A program made the position numbers and the translations under genes. 64,000 bases of DNA from positions 36,168 through 100,167 of the forward strand of contig JBAKBP010007419.1 of NCBI GenBank assembly GCA_037953745.1, in the 5' to 3' direction. This document shows positions 43,625 through 52,895 of the stretch, in pieces. This DNA comes from Lithodes maja. Taxonomy: Eukaryota; Arthropoda; Malacostraca; Decapoda; Lithodidae. Below the pieces are notes generated by a model. It did no database searches. It saw only the letters and a program-made list of their open reading frames with translations, and was not told the origin of the DNA. How positions within the stretch are numbered: position 1 is the first letter of the stretch; every line of letters starts with the position of its first letter.

Positions 43625-43957
43625 GGAGAGTTTTTCTTTCTTTCTTACTTTCCTTTTTTAGTTTGTTCCCTAGATTTCCCCCAAGCTTTACAAAATATCC
43701 CCAAGACCCCCCTTCGCGATAAATTTGGGCATTTTTCGTTGGAAACATGCCCTGCCGAAGGCTGATTCCTCCTAAATTGTAGACTCGCTATCGCTCGCGA
43801 GGGAAAAATCGACGCCTAAATGCCACGAAAGGTCTTAAATTCACAAATAAATGAAGCGAAGTCATTAAATAGCTAAACTAATGGGGCGAACGTCTTAAAA
43901 TCTCGAAACTATTGGGGTTAAGCATGAGGGAGAAGGGGTTCAGAAATATCCCGTTAA
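43621..43957 (+). mobile_element. TTAA miniature element M2, copy b
   Basis: Begins at the TTAA shared with M1b. It contains GTTCCCTAGATTTCC, CTCGCTATCGCTCGCGAGG and AATGGGGCGAACGTCTTAAAA, and ends ATATCCCGTTAA. Moderately diverged, 337 bp. Confidence 0.8.
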
Positions 43958-44227
43958 GTGTAATAATTTAAACACATAAACAATTGAAAACCATTATATG
44001 TGTCCCATCTGTGTTTCAATTTGAACGCAAAACTTTGAGTGTATGATCCGCGGCCGTAATGGATCCCTGGCGGCCGTAGTGGTGTTTCGGCCATATCAAC
44101 GTATCGCGCTAACCGGACGGGAAAAACCTATGCTTATCTGGTGGCTTTCCCGCAGTGCATATAGACCCTTGTGCTGGTCCGTTGGTTCCGAGCCTGTCAC
44201 CGGTACTCAATCAATCAAGCAATCAAT
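43958..44227 (+). other. Unassigned sequence before CT array
   Basis: A GC-richer stretch (44045-44205) between AT-rich flanks. It contains GGCGGCCGTAGTGGTGTTTCGG and, about 110 bp later, GGTTCCGAGCCTG, loosely like the two internal promoter boxes of a tRNA-derived SINE. Spacing is too long and matches are weak. I see no gene. Confidence 0.3.
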
Positions 44228-44392
44228 CTCTTCTCTTTCTCTCTCTCTCTCTCTATTTCTCTCTAACTCTCTCTCTCTTTCTCTCTCTCACTCACTCGCA
44301 CTCTCTCTGTCTCACTCTCTCTCTCTCTCTCTCACTCACTCGCACTCTCTCTCTCTCACTCTAACTCACTCTCTCTCTCACACACACACACG
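44228..44392 (+). repeat. CT-rich microsatellite
   Basis: (CT)n with interspersed CACTCGCA and CTAACT words, ending in (CA)n. The Ser/Leu-rich frame over it is an artefact. Confidence 0.92.
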
Positions 44393-44591
44393 ATATTATT
44401 TGCCACAAGAGATATAATCCGAGGCACCTAACTGTATCCATATAAGGGCCCGTTGTTCCTGCCCGCCCCCAGCTCTGACACTAAGTCCTGATAACATGCC
44501 CATTTTGGACGCTGGGAATACCAAAATTACCTCATTCGCTAAAATAATCAAATCATAATTTTTGAATCAATATGCTGCTCTATAAACGTGT

Positions 44592-44637
44592 GTGTATATA
44601 TATATATATATATATACTGTATAATTATATTGTGTGT
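44592..44637 (+). repeat. (TA)n and (TG)n short arrays
   Basis: Two short dinucleotide tracts (TA about 44596-44614, TG about 44629-44640), lying just beyond the poly-A tail (as read on minus) of the SINE-like unit to the right. Confidence 0.8.
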
Positions 44638-44640
44638 GTG

Positions 44641-44747
44641 TTTTTTTTTTTTTTTTTTTAACTCTTACTCGGCACTTGAACCACTGACAGTCTGGACGAG
44701 AGTCCATGCTTTTAGTCAACTCTACCACGGCATTATATCACAAAAAG
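44641..44747 (-). mobile_element. tRNA-derived SINE-like element
   Basis: On the minus strand: TGGTAGAGTTGAC resembles an RNA polymerase III A box, about 40 bp later GTGGTTCAAGTGCC resembles a B box, then GAGTAAGAGTT and a pure A run of about 19. This is the build of a short tRNA-derived SINE. The boxes are recognisable but not perfect and the unit is only about 105 bp. Confidence 0.55.
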
Positions 44748-44841
44748 TATCATGGTAGTGTAGTGTGGTACAGTATTTGGTGGACAACGCTGGGTGATAA
44801 CCGAATAGGGTAAGAAATACCTCAATAACTAACGACCCAAG

Positions 44842-45059
44842 TTAACCCATTCTGTACCAGCGATGTCTTTTAAGTTATATTCTAGAAATTTGTAGACGAT
44901 TTTGTGCAGTTTAAGAAGGATCTGTGGTAGTAAAAGCGGTTTATTTAGATAGTTTGAAGCCTGTTAATTGTTGGAGGCCTTTTTTTAAATTCTGAATACA
45001 ATAATTTAATAGTTGCCAGAATATGATAAAAAGGACGGCACCGGTATTGAATGGGTTAA
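44842..45059. mobile_element. TTAA miniature element M4, copy a
   Basis: TTAACCCATTCTGTACC at the left, GGTATTGAATGGGTTAA at the right, 218 bp. Ends of TTAA plus CCC are like those of piggyBac-type elements. Interior words shared with other M4 copies: GTAGACGATTTTGTGCAG, AAGAAGGATCTGTGG, GAAGCCTGTT. Confidence 0.85.
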
Positions 45060-45273
45060 AGTTAGTAATGGTCTATTTTTGTTGAAGCTAGCGATAAATT
45101 GTCTGGGCCCCTTCTTAATTACTCAGACATTACAATGTTCTCACAGCCAAATACCGGTATGTTGTTGTTAGTTATGATAACTTGGCAATAATGTGATGCA
45201 GAAATATTGTAGTTTTTATGTATCCATTAGATATCGGTAAATCAGCTGGTGAAGGACTCATAATTCCGCCACG

Positions 45274-45484
45274 TTAACCCCTTGAAGCTCTGACGCGTTT
45301 TAACAGTTTATTTTGGCTATCATCAGACGATTGTATGCACCTTAGGAAGGATCAGTGGGTACTAAAAGGGTAAAGGCTATATCAATCAACCCTCTGACTT
45401 CCATATACCCTCCCTAATCTGAATAAAATTGTCTAATAATTACCAAAACACAGAAAACAGAAATGCGTCTTGGATCTAAAGGTT
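45274..45484. mobile_element. TTAA miniature element M4, copy b (decayed right end)
   Basis: TTAACCCCTTGAAGCTCTG at the left and the interior GACGATTGTATGCA, AGGAAGGATCAGTGGG and CTGAATAAAATTGTCTAATAA words match M4. The right terminus is lost or strongly diverged. Confidence 0.65.
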
Positions 45485-45554
45485 GCATAGTGGTGCTGGA
45501 TCCAGAGACTCCCACAACATTGTTATGGTATACTTATGGAAGCCCCTCTTTGAC

Positions 45555-45918
45555 TTAAGGGGGGTGACCTGTTTTTGTTCTGTCCTTTTCTATCTTTCTC
45601 TGGCTTGTATCCGTTTGGCCCCATTCAGCCTACTGTTTTAAGACGTTTATCCCCATCCAGGTGTCAATTCTTTACTGGTGAGCGATAGCGAGCCAGCATA
45701 TGTTTTAGTTTTGTTTGACAGCAGGCTAAATTTGTACATTTTTCGATAGAAAAATGTCTCCGGCGAAGCCGGATTTCTTCATATAATGCTGGCTCGCTAT
45801 CGCTCGCCAGGAAGAAATCGACACCTAGATGGGGATAAATGTCTTAAAATAGTTGGCTGAATGGGGCCGAATGGATACAAGCCAGAGAAAGAGAGAAAAG
45901 GACAGAAATAAAAAAAAA
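45555..45918. mobile_element. Foldback miniature element M1, copy c (right end lost)
   Basis: Left end TTAAGGGGGGTGACCTG; both arms are present to AAAAGGACAGAAATAAAAA at 45918. The terminal CAGGTCACCCCCCTTAA is missing, and M3a begins about 7 bp later. Confidence 0.82.
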
Positions 45919-45924
45919 CACCGC

Positions 45925-46157
45925 CAATTGACCACTTGCGAGTTTCCTTCTATAAGGAAGTTGGAGCTGTAGACATCGATATTTAGCAGAGTTACCTGAT
46001 AAATTACGGTTGGATTACACAATTATATAAACACATAAAATCCAATTAAGCATACTTTCTATCCATCAAAAACCTACAGTATTATTGCATTTCTGTTTAA
46101 TATCGATGTTTACGGCTCCAACTTCCTTATAGCTTGAAACTCGCAAGTGGTCAATTG
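45925..46157. mobile_element. Miniature element M3, copy a, with perfect 22-bp inverted ends
   Basis: Starts CAATTGACCACTTGCGAG and ends with its exact reverse complement (22 bp matched). A second inverted pair follows inside (TATAAGGAAGTTGGAGC / GCTCCAACTTCCTTATA). 233 bp, no ORF. A target duplication is not clear. A second copy is at 49041-49258. Confidence 0.82.
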
Positions 46158-46178
46158 CTGCCTATGGGTCAACTAGTC

Positions 46179-46391
46179 TTAACCCCTTTAGCCCCATAAC
46201 GCCATTATACCTTTGATTCTTGCTATAATTAAATCATTATATACAGTTCAAGAAGGCCCGATGTTTTTCAGAGGGCTTATTGAGTTCGCATTTACCCCTT
46301 TCGGCCCTAGAGGTAGATTATAAGCTAAATACAATCGACTAATGGTAACCAGAATACGATGATAACTACGTCATGGTGCTGAAGGGGTTAA
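46179..46391. mobile_element. TTAA miniature element M4, copy c
   Basis: TTAACCCCTTTAGCCCC at the left, GTGCTGAAGGGGTTAA at the right, 213 bp, with the interior CAGTTCAAGAAGGCCCGATG word related to other copies. An internal second inverted pair (TTTACCCCTTTCGG) is present. Confidence 0.75.
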
Positions 46392-46747
46392 AGGGGTATC
46401 ACACAAACAATTTTATCGTCAAAATTCGATCAGCAATATTATCATGGTAAAATGTCTTGGATAGTATGCACTGTTAACGGAGTCTGTAATAATGATATGT
46501 AATTTGAAGTGTCAGCAATATTGAAAGCCCTAACCTCAGATGCTGCCAGACTAATGTTGAGGATAAAAGTTGCTGGAAGATGCGCTCGTGTGACACCGAC
46601 TTTACACACACAAATACACACATGCACACATAGAAAAAAAAAAAAAAAATCAGATATTTCCTAAATGAATTATCAGCTTTCTGTGGATTATATAATTATG
46701 AAATTCTCATTCTTAGTCTGGCTAATTGCAGGGGCCATCTTTTGCTG
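46392..46747 (+). other. Unassigned AT-rich sequence
   Basis: No gene, element end or array recognised apart from an A run at about 46634-46650 next to short (CA)n. A 62-codon frame starting at 46665 runs straight into the RTE fragment and is not credible as a gene. Confidence 0.5.
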
Positions 46748-47050
46748 TACGAGAGCGGTGGGGTGTGGATGTGGATGTGCTGGAAAATGTGAAAAGGAAC
46801 ACCTTGAGATGGTTCGGCCATGTGGAATGTATGGGAAGCGAGAGAATGACTAAGAGAGTGTATGAGAGTGAGGTGGAAGAACAGAGAGGGAGAGTTAGAC
46901 CGAGAAAGAGGTGGAAGGATGGAGTTAAGAAGTATATGCGTGAAAGCAGTGCTGGATGAGAGGAGGGGCGTCCACTGACTGGGGACAGAGGTGCATGGGG
47001 GCGTTTCGTTCGTGGCCACCCTTTCAGGGATCACGGCGTCCGGCAATGGA
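46748..47050 (+). mobile_element. RTE-like 3' fragment RTE3
   Basis: Matches the last 95 or so codons and the end of RTE1/RTE2: RRWGVDVDVLENVKRNTLRWFGHVE, SERMTKRVYESEVE, RGRVRPRKRWKDGV, then the GGATCACGGCGTC 3' block and a short GGATAGATAAAT tail. It carries a stop or shift near 46957 and many substitutions, so it is older than RTE1 and RTE2. No target duplication was identified. Confidence 0.82.
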
Positions 47051-47146
47051 TAGATAAATTATATTTGTAATTTTCGATTTTTCTTATTTTGTATTTTTAA
47101 AGCTGGAAGTGTTAGGGAAAAGACTGAATCCGTTTATAAGGATATA

Positions 47147-47381
47147 TTAACCCTGTCACGTTCTTGACGCAATTTTGAGCATATTAGGGATACTTTAAAG
47201 CCTTTGTTACCATCAGGGGTATTTAGAAACCTTTAGTTTAGTTACTTCAACCTCTGCAGTTGTCTTTGAGGTACCTGTGGCCAGAAAACTAATTTTGGAG
47301 AGGTAATTATAAGAGTGAGAGAACTCTATTTATTATTGCTAATCTGGCAACCTCTGCGTCATAAACACGTGAAAGGGTTAA
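47147..47381. mobile_element. TTAA miniature element M4-like, copy d (diverged)
   Basis: TTAACCCTGTCACGTTCTTGAC at the left, AACACGTGAAAGGGTTAA at the right, 235 bp. It shares the TTAACCC termini and size with M4, but the interior is different, so it may be a separate subfamily. Confidence 0.6.
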
Positions 47382-47533
47382 ACGAAAACAGTATCCTAGT
47401 TGAGGAAAGGGTTAAAATGTAGGACACCTGGGACTAGTAAACTCTATTATTCTATGTTATTACCACTGCACATTGTATTCGGCATTCACTTTACTTATCA
47501 CAAGACACAAAAGTTAGCTACATACAGTACACT

Positions 47534-48356
47534 AATTATCAAGAAAGAGATAGAGAGGCATGTATATTATCTCTCTGTCTGTAAATGTCAACAAAGAGAC
47601 AGCAAAATGAGATCAACAATTGGCCTACCTCGAATTATTAAGAAACGACATTGAAAGAATAGAGAAGCACACGTTTTATTTTACGGTCTCTAAATAACAA
47701 ATACATATCAATAAATAAACAACTAAAGGAGATTTAAAAAAAACAAATTCTACCTCGAATTGTTAAGAAACGACATTGACAGGTAATATAAGAGTCATAC
47801 ATTTTAATTTTCCGTCTCCATATATCTTCAAATAGACAGCAAAAGGAGATCAACATTTAGCTTACCTAGAATAATTAAGGGGAGATGGGTTGTATTTCTG
47901 GACCCTTTCTCCCTCGTGATAAGCCCCATTTGTTTTTAGAATCTAAGACGTTGGGCCCATTAGTTTGGCGATTTTAACACATTTCGACCTATTTCATTGT
48001 TAATTAATTTTAAGACCTTTCGTGTCATTTAGGTATCGATTATTTCCTGGCGAGCGACAGGGAGCCTGACATTTTAAGAGGAACCGGCCTTTCGGCCGGG
48101 ATTTTTTTTCTACCGAAAAATGTACAAATTTATCTTGAAGGGGGGTCTAGAGGGTGTTTTTCTAAGCTTGATGGAGGTCTAGCAAGGAAACTAAGAAATA
48201 AAATAATACATGCATTAATAGACCAAAAAAGCGGCCCATCTCCCCTTAAGGGACGACATTGACAGGATATATGAGATATGTATTTTACTTTTCTGTCTCC
48301 AAATAATTTGAAATAGACAGGGAGAGGGAGGTGAACATTTGGCCTTCCTCCACTGG
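47534..48356 (+). repeat. About 112-125-bp tandem repeat, about 4 units, hosting an M2 element
   Basis: Units share TTAAGAAACGACATTGACAGG, CATTTTATTTT(A/C)CGTCTCC, AAATAGACAGCAAAAGGAGATC and AACATTTGGCCTACCTCGAAT. TTAA sites fall at 47638, 47763 and 47875, so the period is about 112-125 bp. In the third unit the TTAA is occupied by M2c, and the unit resumes at 48246. Confidence 0.8.
47875..48249 (-). mobile_element. TTAA miniature element M2, copy c, with visible empty sites
   Basis: An inverted M2: TTAAGGGGAGATGGG ... AATGGGCC-type words ... CCTGGCGAGCGACAGGGAGCC ... CCGGCCTTTCGGCCGG ... CATCTCCCCTTAA, 375 bp. It interrupts a tandem unit exactly at TTAA. Neighbouring units show the unoccupied site, proving that TTAA is duplicated on insertion. 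Confidence 0.9.
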
Positions 48357-48485
48357 ACCGAGTCTAGTGGGAAAGTCCCCCATACTACAGCAGGTCCAAG
48401 GTTCAAGAGTGTAGAAGTGGAGGAGTAGGGAACAATGAGTGATAATTCTTAACATCTTGTGCTTCTTATCTCTCCAAATATAGCT

Positions 48486-48487
<2 letters not shown>

Positions 48488-48560
<73 letters not shown>

Positions 48561-48828
48561 CTGGTTAATGAGAATGATTGGACATATCTAAATAGCTATA
48601 ACATTTTCTAAGATAGTGACTGTGTGTGTGTGTGTGTTTGTATGTGTATGTGTGTGTGTGTGTGTGTGTGACTGTATAATGATAGTGACTGTACAGATCT
48701 AACAGGCTATACCATTATCTAAGATAGTGACTGTGTGTGTGTGTGTGTGTGTGTGTGTGACTGTATAATGATAGTGACTGTACAGATCTAACAGGCTATA
48801 CCATTATCTAAGGTAGTGACTGTGTGTG

Positions 48829-48859
<31 letters not shown>

Positions 48860-48915
48860 AATGATAGTGACTGTACAGATCTAACAGGCTATACCATTAT
48901 CTAAGGTAGTGACTG
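48488..48915 (+). repeat. Composite (GT)n array with a conserved spacer
   Basis: Four (GT)n blocks separated by a spacer of about 65 bp (ATAATGATAGTGACTGTACAG, ATCTAACAGGCTATACC, ATTATCTAAG(A/G)TAGTGACTG). The whole unit has been tandemly duplicated with the microsatellite changing length between copies. Confidence 0.88.
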
Positions 48916-49040
48916 TGATGGTGGTGGTCACGGTCATTTCTACGTGGATGGCTGCCGTCACAGTAGGCCAAGTTGTATTTATGTGTCTCTGTTTAGTGTT
49001 TTGGAGTTCGTATCATCACTCAAACCAAGGAACAAAGCAT

Positions 49041-49258
49041 CAATTGACCACTTGAGAGTTTCAGGCTATAAGGAAGTTGTAGTTGTAGACATTGATATTT
49101 AGCAGCTAAAATACGGTTGTTGTGGATTCATAATACATAAAACCCGAATCAGAATACTATTTATCAAGCAGAAAACTACATTATTATTGAATAACTGTTT
49201 TATGTCGATGTTTACGGCTTCAACTTCCTTTTAGCCTGAAACTCGCAAGTGGTCAATT
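49041..49258. mobile_element. Miniature element M3, copy b
   Basis: CAATTGACCACTTGAGAG at the left; the reverse complement at the right has CGAGTTTC, so one mismatch. Same inner pair (AAGGAAGTTGTAG / CAACTTCCTTTTAG). 218 bp. Confidence 0.8.
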
Positions 49259-49282
49259 ACCGACCGAGTTATTGAGCTATGT

Positions 49283-49466
49283 GTACCCTTCTAAAATTGT
49301 CAATAATTGGTATCGGCAATATCTAAGCTTCATTTCTTCATATCGAGTGAAATACACAAACATGTTCCTACACTTACCCACCCTATTCAACATCTGACAG
49401 ACATTAATATAGCACAGAGCAAATCAAACGTAATGACAGCTGGGACATGACTTATTAGCGCGAAAA
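49283..49466 (-). mobile_element. Miniature element M5, copy b (partial)
   Basis: The reverse complement of the element at 62241-62449. Shared words are TATCTAAGCTTCATTTCTTCATATCGAGTG (in two parts), AACATGTTCCTACACTTACCC and CATCTGACAGACATTAATA. The ACTTATTAGCGCGA terminus is kept at the right; the other terminus is missing. Confidence 0.7.
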
Positions 49467-49476
49467 CGATACTGCG

Positions 49477-50737
49477 AGTACAAAGGAGTACAAAGGAAAT
49501 CAAGCAACAACAGATCTAGTGACCCTTCTAGGTTGCTTGTCCTCCAAAACACTGAGGATCAAGTGTCCAAACAATGATTTAGAGTGGGTAAGGGAACATT
49601 GGAAAGGGAATTACTGCCCTGGAACTAATGTCCGTGGCAGGATTAGGAAGTTAGTAGGGGACAGATGGGTTAGTAACTGAGGGGGGGATAAAATAAAGTT
49701 ATTCATTTACAAACGCAGTCAGTCGCGGGTTTGATGCGAGATATTTGTCTAAGCGGAGTTTAAATGAATCAACGGTGATGCAGTCTATAACGTTTCGGGG
49801 AAGCCCATTCCACAAGTTGACAACTCGATTGAAGAAGAAATTCTTAGATTCGTGTGAGTTAAAAGATTTACCAATAATTTTGCAACCGTTTCCCCGCGTG
49901 TAATTAGATTGGTCGATAGTGAAGTACTTACTACAGTTCATATTGTCGATGCCTTTGATGATTTTTGAACACTTGAATTAAGTCACCTCTTAATCTGCGC
50001 TGGGTTAAAGGAAATAGATTTAATTCTCTAAGACGCTCTTCGTATGGTTTGTTCTTTAGGCTAGGTATCATTTTGGTAACTCTACGTTGAACTCGTTCTA
50101 GCTTGTTTATATCTTTTTGGTAATAAGGGCACCAGGATTGAACGCAGTATTCCAGAAGAGGGCGGACTAAGGAATTGTAAAGGGTTAGGATAACTTCTTT
50201 GGATTTATGCTCAAATGACCTGCCTATAAAGCCAATTATTTTGTTTGCCTTCTTAACAACTTCTGAATATTGTTGACTCGGTTTTAGGTTACTTGATATT
50301 GTTACTCCCAGATCGGTTTCTCTGTTTACATTCTTAAGCTGAGTGCCATTCATCGAATAGTTTGCTTTCTCATTTAGGTATCCGATATGTAGCACTTTAC
50401 ATTTATCCGCATTGAAACTCATTTGCCAAATTTGGGCCCAACATGACAATTTATCTAGATTGTGTTGCATATCGTCAACTTGTTCTTTTGAGAGTACGCT
50501 ATTTGCAATTTTTGTATCGTCAGCAAATTTTGAGATTGTACAGGTGAGACCCTCATCTATGTCGTTGATGTAAATTAGAAAGATAATTGGTCCTAGTACC
50601 GATCCCTGGGGTACCCCGCTACTTACATTAGTCCATTTAGATGCCTTACCGTTTATGACTACTCTTTGCTTTCTGTAGCTGAGCCAATTTTCTATCCATT
50701 TCAACACACCGTCTTGTATTCCATGCGCTTTTAGTTT
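49477..50737 (-). mobile_element. CR1-like family A copy A3 (5'-truncated)
   Basis: Minus strand: tail units (GAGTACAAAG as read on plus) at 49477-49500, family A 3' untranslated region, RT codons from 49699 to about 50737. It starts mid-RT near the LLLKLKAHGIQD segment. No clear target duplication is seen. Confidence 0.85.
49699..50737 (-). pseudogene. RT C-terminal part of family A3, one frameshift
   Basis: Codes VLKWIENWLS, SGVPQGSVLGPIIF, FADDTK and ERVQRRVTKMIPSLK to 49931, where an extra A in an A-run (A5 against A4 in A1 and A2) shifts the frame within IQVFKIIKGIDN. The remaining codons (MNCSKYFTIDQ ... LTAFVNE) are in the other frame, 49699-49941. It is otherwise very close to A2. 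Confidence 0.87.
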
Positions 50738-50856
50738 TAGCAGTAACGTAAATGGCCTTCACCGGTAACGACTATCTTGAGAAGGCTTGAAAGTGAGAGT
50801 TGGTACCATCATGAACGGTGTAGAGTTGGAGAATAATAAACATGGTACCTGTGCTG

Positions 50857-51071
50857 TTAACCCCTTCTGTACCGTCAAACACAATTTATATTATATTCTG
50901 GCTATTAATAATCGAGTTTATGCAGTTCAGGAAGGATGTCTAGCAAATTCAAGCCTTTGAATTCTCTCAATCAACCCTTTTAGCTACCAAGATTCTTCCT
51001 AAGCTGCATAAAATAGTCTAAATATAGCTAAAATAAAGTACAACAGACGTCGCCGGTAAGGTAGGGGTTAA
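50857..51071. mobile_element. TTAA miniature element M4, copy e
   Basis: TTAACCCCTTCTGTACCG at the left, CGCCGGTAAGGTAGGGGTTAA at the right (one base beyond a simple mirror), 215 bp, with the interior CAGTTCAGGAAGGATG and CTGCATAAAATAGTCTAAA words. Confidence 0.8.
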
Positions 51072-51084
51072 GTGGACACGTGAT

Positions 51085-51561
51085 TTAAGGGGACGTTATG
51101 TATTGTTTTATTTGTTGTTTATGTAATTATTACCGGTACATATATTTGTTTATGTAATTATTACGGTACATATATTTGTTTATGTAATTATTACCGGTAC
51201 ATATATTTGTTTATGGAATTATTACCGGTACATATATTTGTTTATGTAATTATTACCGGTACATATATTTGTTTTCGTTTGCTCCCTAGACCTCTATCAA
51301 GCTTAAATAGAAATACCCCCAAGATCCCCCTTCGAGAAAAATTTGTAAATTTTTTCGGTAAAAAAAATTCACGGCCAAAGGCCGTTTCCTCCCAAATACA
51401 CGCTCGCTATCGCTCGCCAGGATAAAAATCTACACCTAGGCGAAAGGTCTTAAAATCACCAAACTAATGGGGCGAACGTCTTAAAATGTCATAACTAATT
51501 GGGCTAAACATGAAGGAGGAGTCCAGATAAACAAAACAAAACAATTACTTCCCTCATTTAA
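51085..51561 (+). mobile_element. TTAA miniature element M2, copy d, enlarged by a 31-bp minisatellite
   Basis: TTAAGGGGACGTTATG at the left, then about five tandem 31-bp units (TATTTGTTTATGTAATTATT plus ACCGGTACATA, about 51110-51272), then typical M2 body (GCTCCCTAGACC, GGCCAAAGGCCG, CTCGCTATCGCTCGCCAGG, AATGGGGCGAACGTC), ending near CCCTCATTTAA. 477 bp instead of about 310-340. Confidence 0.78.
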
Positions 51562-51664
51562 TTTAATCAGATAACGCCATTATTCTTTCTTTCTATATTT
51601 TGTTTTCTAGATACCTCCACTTGATAGATAGCGCCATCAAACTTTATGTAAACCTTTGAGATAA

Positions 51665-51975
51665 TTAAAGGGGTATTTGTTCTGGATTTACCTTCTTTCT
51701 CATGTTTATTCCCATTAGTTCTTGAAATGTTATAACGTTCGGCCCATTAGTTTGGGATTTTTAAGAACTTTCTACCCATGTCTTTGTCAATTTGAAGACC
51801 TTTCGTGCTATTTAGTGGTTGATTTTTTCCGGGCGAGCGAGCCTGCAATATTGGACGAACTGGCCTTCAACCGAGCATTATTCTACCGAAAAATGCACAA
51901 ATTTGTATCGCGAAGGTGATTCTTGGGGCTATTTGTTAAAAGCTTGATGGAGGTCTAGGGAGGAAACTTAGATAC
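51665..51975 (-). mobile_element. TTAA miniature element M2, copy e (decayed)
   Basis: Inverted M2 with TTAAAGGGGTATTTG at the left, CGTTCGGCCCATTAGTTTGG, CGGGCGAGCGAGCCTGCAAT and GATGGAGGTCTAGGGAGG. The distal terminus is not recognisable. Confidence 0.7.
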
Positions 51976-52084
51976 TAATATTTGATTATTATATAGATAC
52001 ATAAATAAATGACATGTTATGTAAATACCGGTACATACATTGAATACATTTATAATTTGCCCGTAAATCCTGTGTATGAATTTG

Positions 52085-52260
52085 TGTTTTCTTTGTTTAT
52101 GTGTTCGTTGTTTTCTGTTGTGTTTTGTGTTGTCCCTGTTCTTTGCTCTGTCTTGAGTCGCCCGCCCCCCCCCCCCCCAAAAAAAAAAAACAAACAAAAA
52201 AAACACAAAAAAGGAAAAGTGGGGATTGGGCCTGAGTAAATAGATAGATAGATAGATAGA
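52085..52260 (+). mobile_element. SINE-like unit S2, copy 2, with GATA tail
   Basis: GTTGTTTTCTGTTGTG, GTCCCTGTTCTTTGC, TCTGTCTTGAGTCGCC, a C15 run followed by an A-rich stretch, GTGGGGATTGGGCCTGAG and (GATA)n at about 52238-52260. Same block order as at 19811-19908, but expanded by the C and A runs. Confidence 0.6.
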
Positions 52261-52371
52261 AATCCTGTCATTTCTTCACAGGTTGACGTGTGGGCAATTG
52301 TACCATAAGAGTGTATAACTGTACAACAACTGGACCACTTCACTGACCTCGTTCCTCCCTGGGGTACAAAG

Positions 52372-52747
52372 TTAAGGGGGGTGACCTGCTTTTGTTCTCT
52401 ACTTTTATCTCTTTCCCTGGCTTGTATCTATTCGGCTCCATTCAGCCAAGTGTTTTAAGACGTTTATCCCCATCCAGGTGTCGATTTCTTCCTGGCGAGC
52501 GATAGCGAGCCAGCATTGTATGGACAAATCCAGCTTCGCCGGAGACATTTTTCTATCGAAAAATGTACAAATTTAGCTTGCTGTGAAAACAAAAATATAT
52601 ATATGACAGCTCGCTACCGCTCGCCAGGAAAACAAATTATACCTGGATGGGGGTAAACGTCTTAAAACACTAGGCTGAATGGGACCAAATGGATACAACC
52701 CAGAAAGAGAAAAAGGAGAGAAAACAAAAGCAGGTGACTCCCCTTAA
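52372..52747. mobile_element. Foldback miniature element M1, copy d
   Basis: TTAAGGGGGGTGACCTGC at the left, GCAGGTGACTCCCCTTAA at the right, 376 bp. Both arms are complete, with CCTGGCGAGCGATAGCGAGCC in one and GCTCGCTACCGCTCGCCAGG, nearly its reverse complement, in the other. Confidence 0.88.
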
Positions 52748-52895
52748 TACGGTGTGAGTAACGTTTGTCATAGTCATAACAGGGATAATTAGTAACATGA
52801 CCCAGCAGTTCTTCACAGTCATCAACACAGGAAACGTACTTCACTTTCTCTGTACGAGGGCGTCTTTTTCACTGGATTTGTATGAATTTCAAATA

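Noticed and set aside
44045..44215. tRNA gene or SINE with GGTTCCGAGCC as B box
   Set aside because: The A-box candidate is too far away, and no cloverleaf or tail is found. Kept only as unassigned sequence.
46665..46959. Short open frames with Cys/Gly-rich segment (GCGCGCAGKC)
   Set aside because: One is the RTE3 fragment itself, the other a frame-shadow running into it; the Cys-rich look comes from GTG/GGATGT words in RTE sequence.
51110..51272. Repeated ACCGGT palindromes considered as regulatory sites
   Set aside because: They recur only because they are part of the 31-bp tandem unit.
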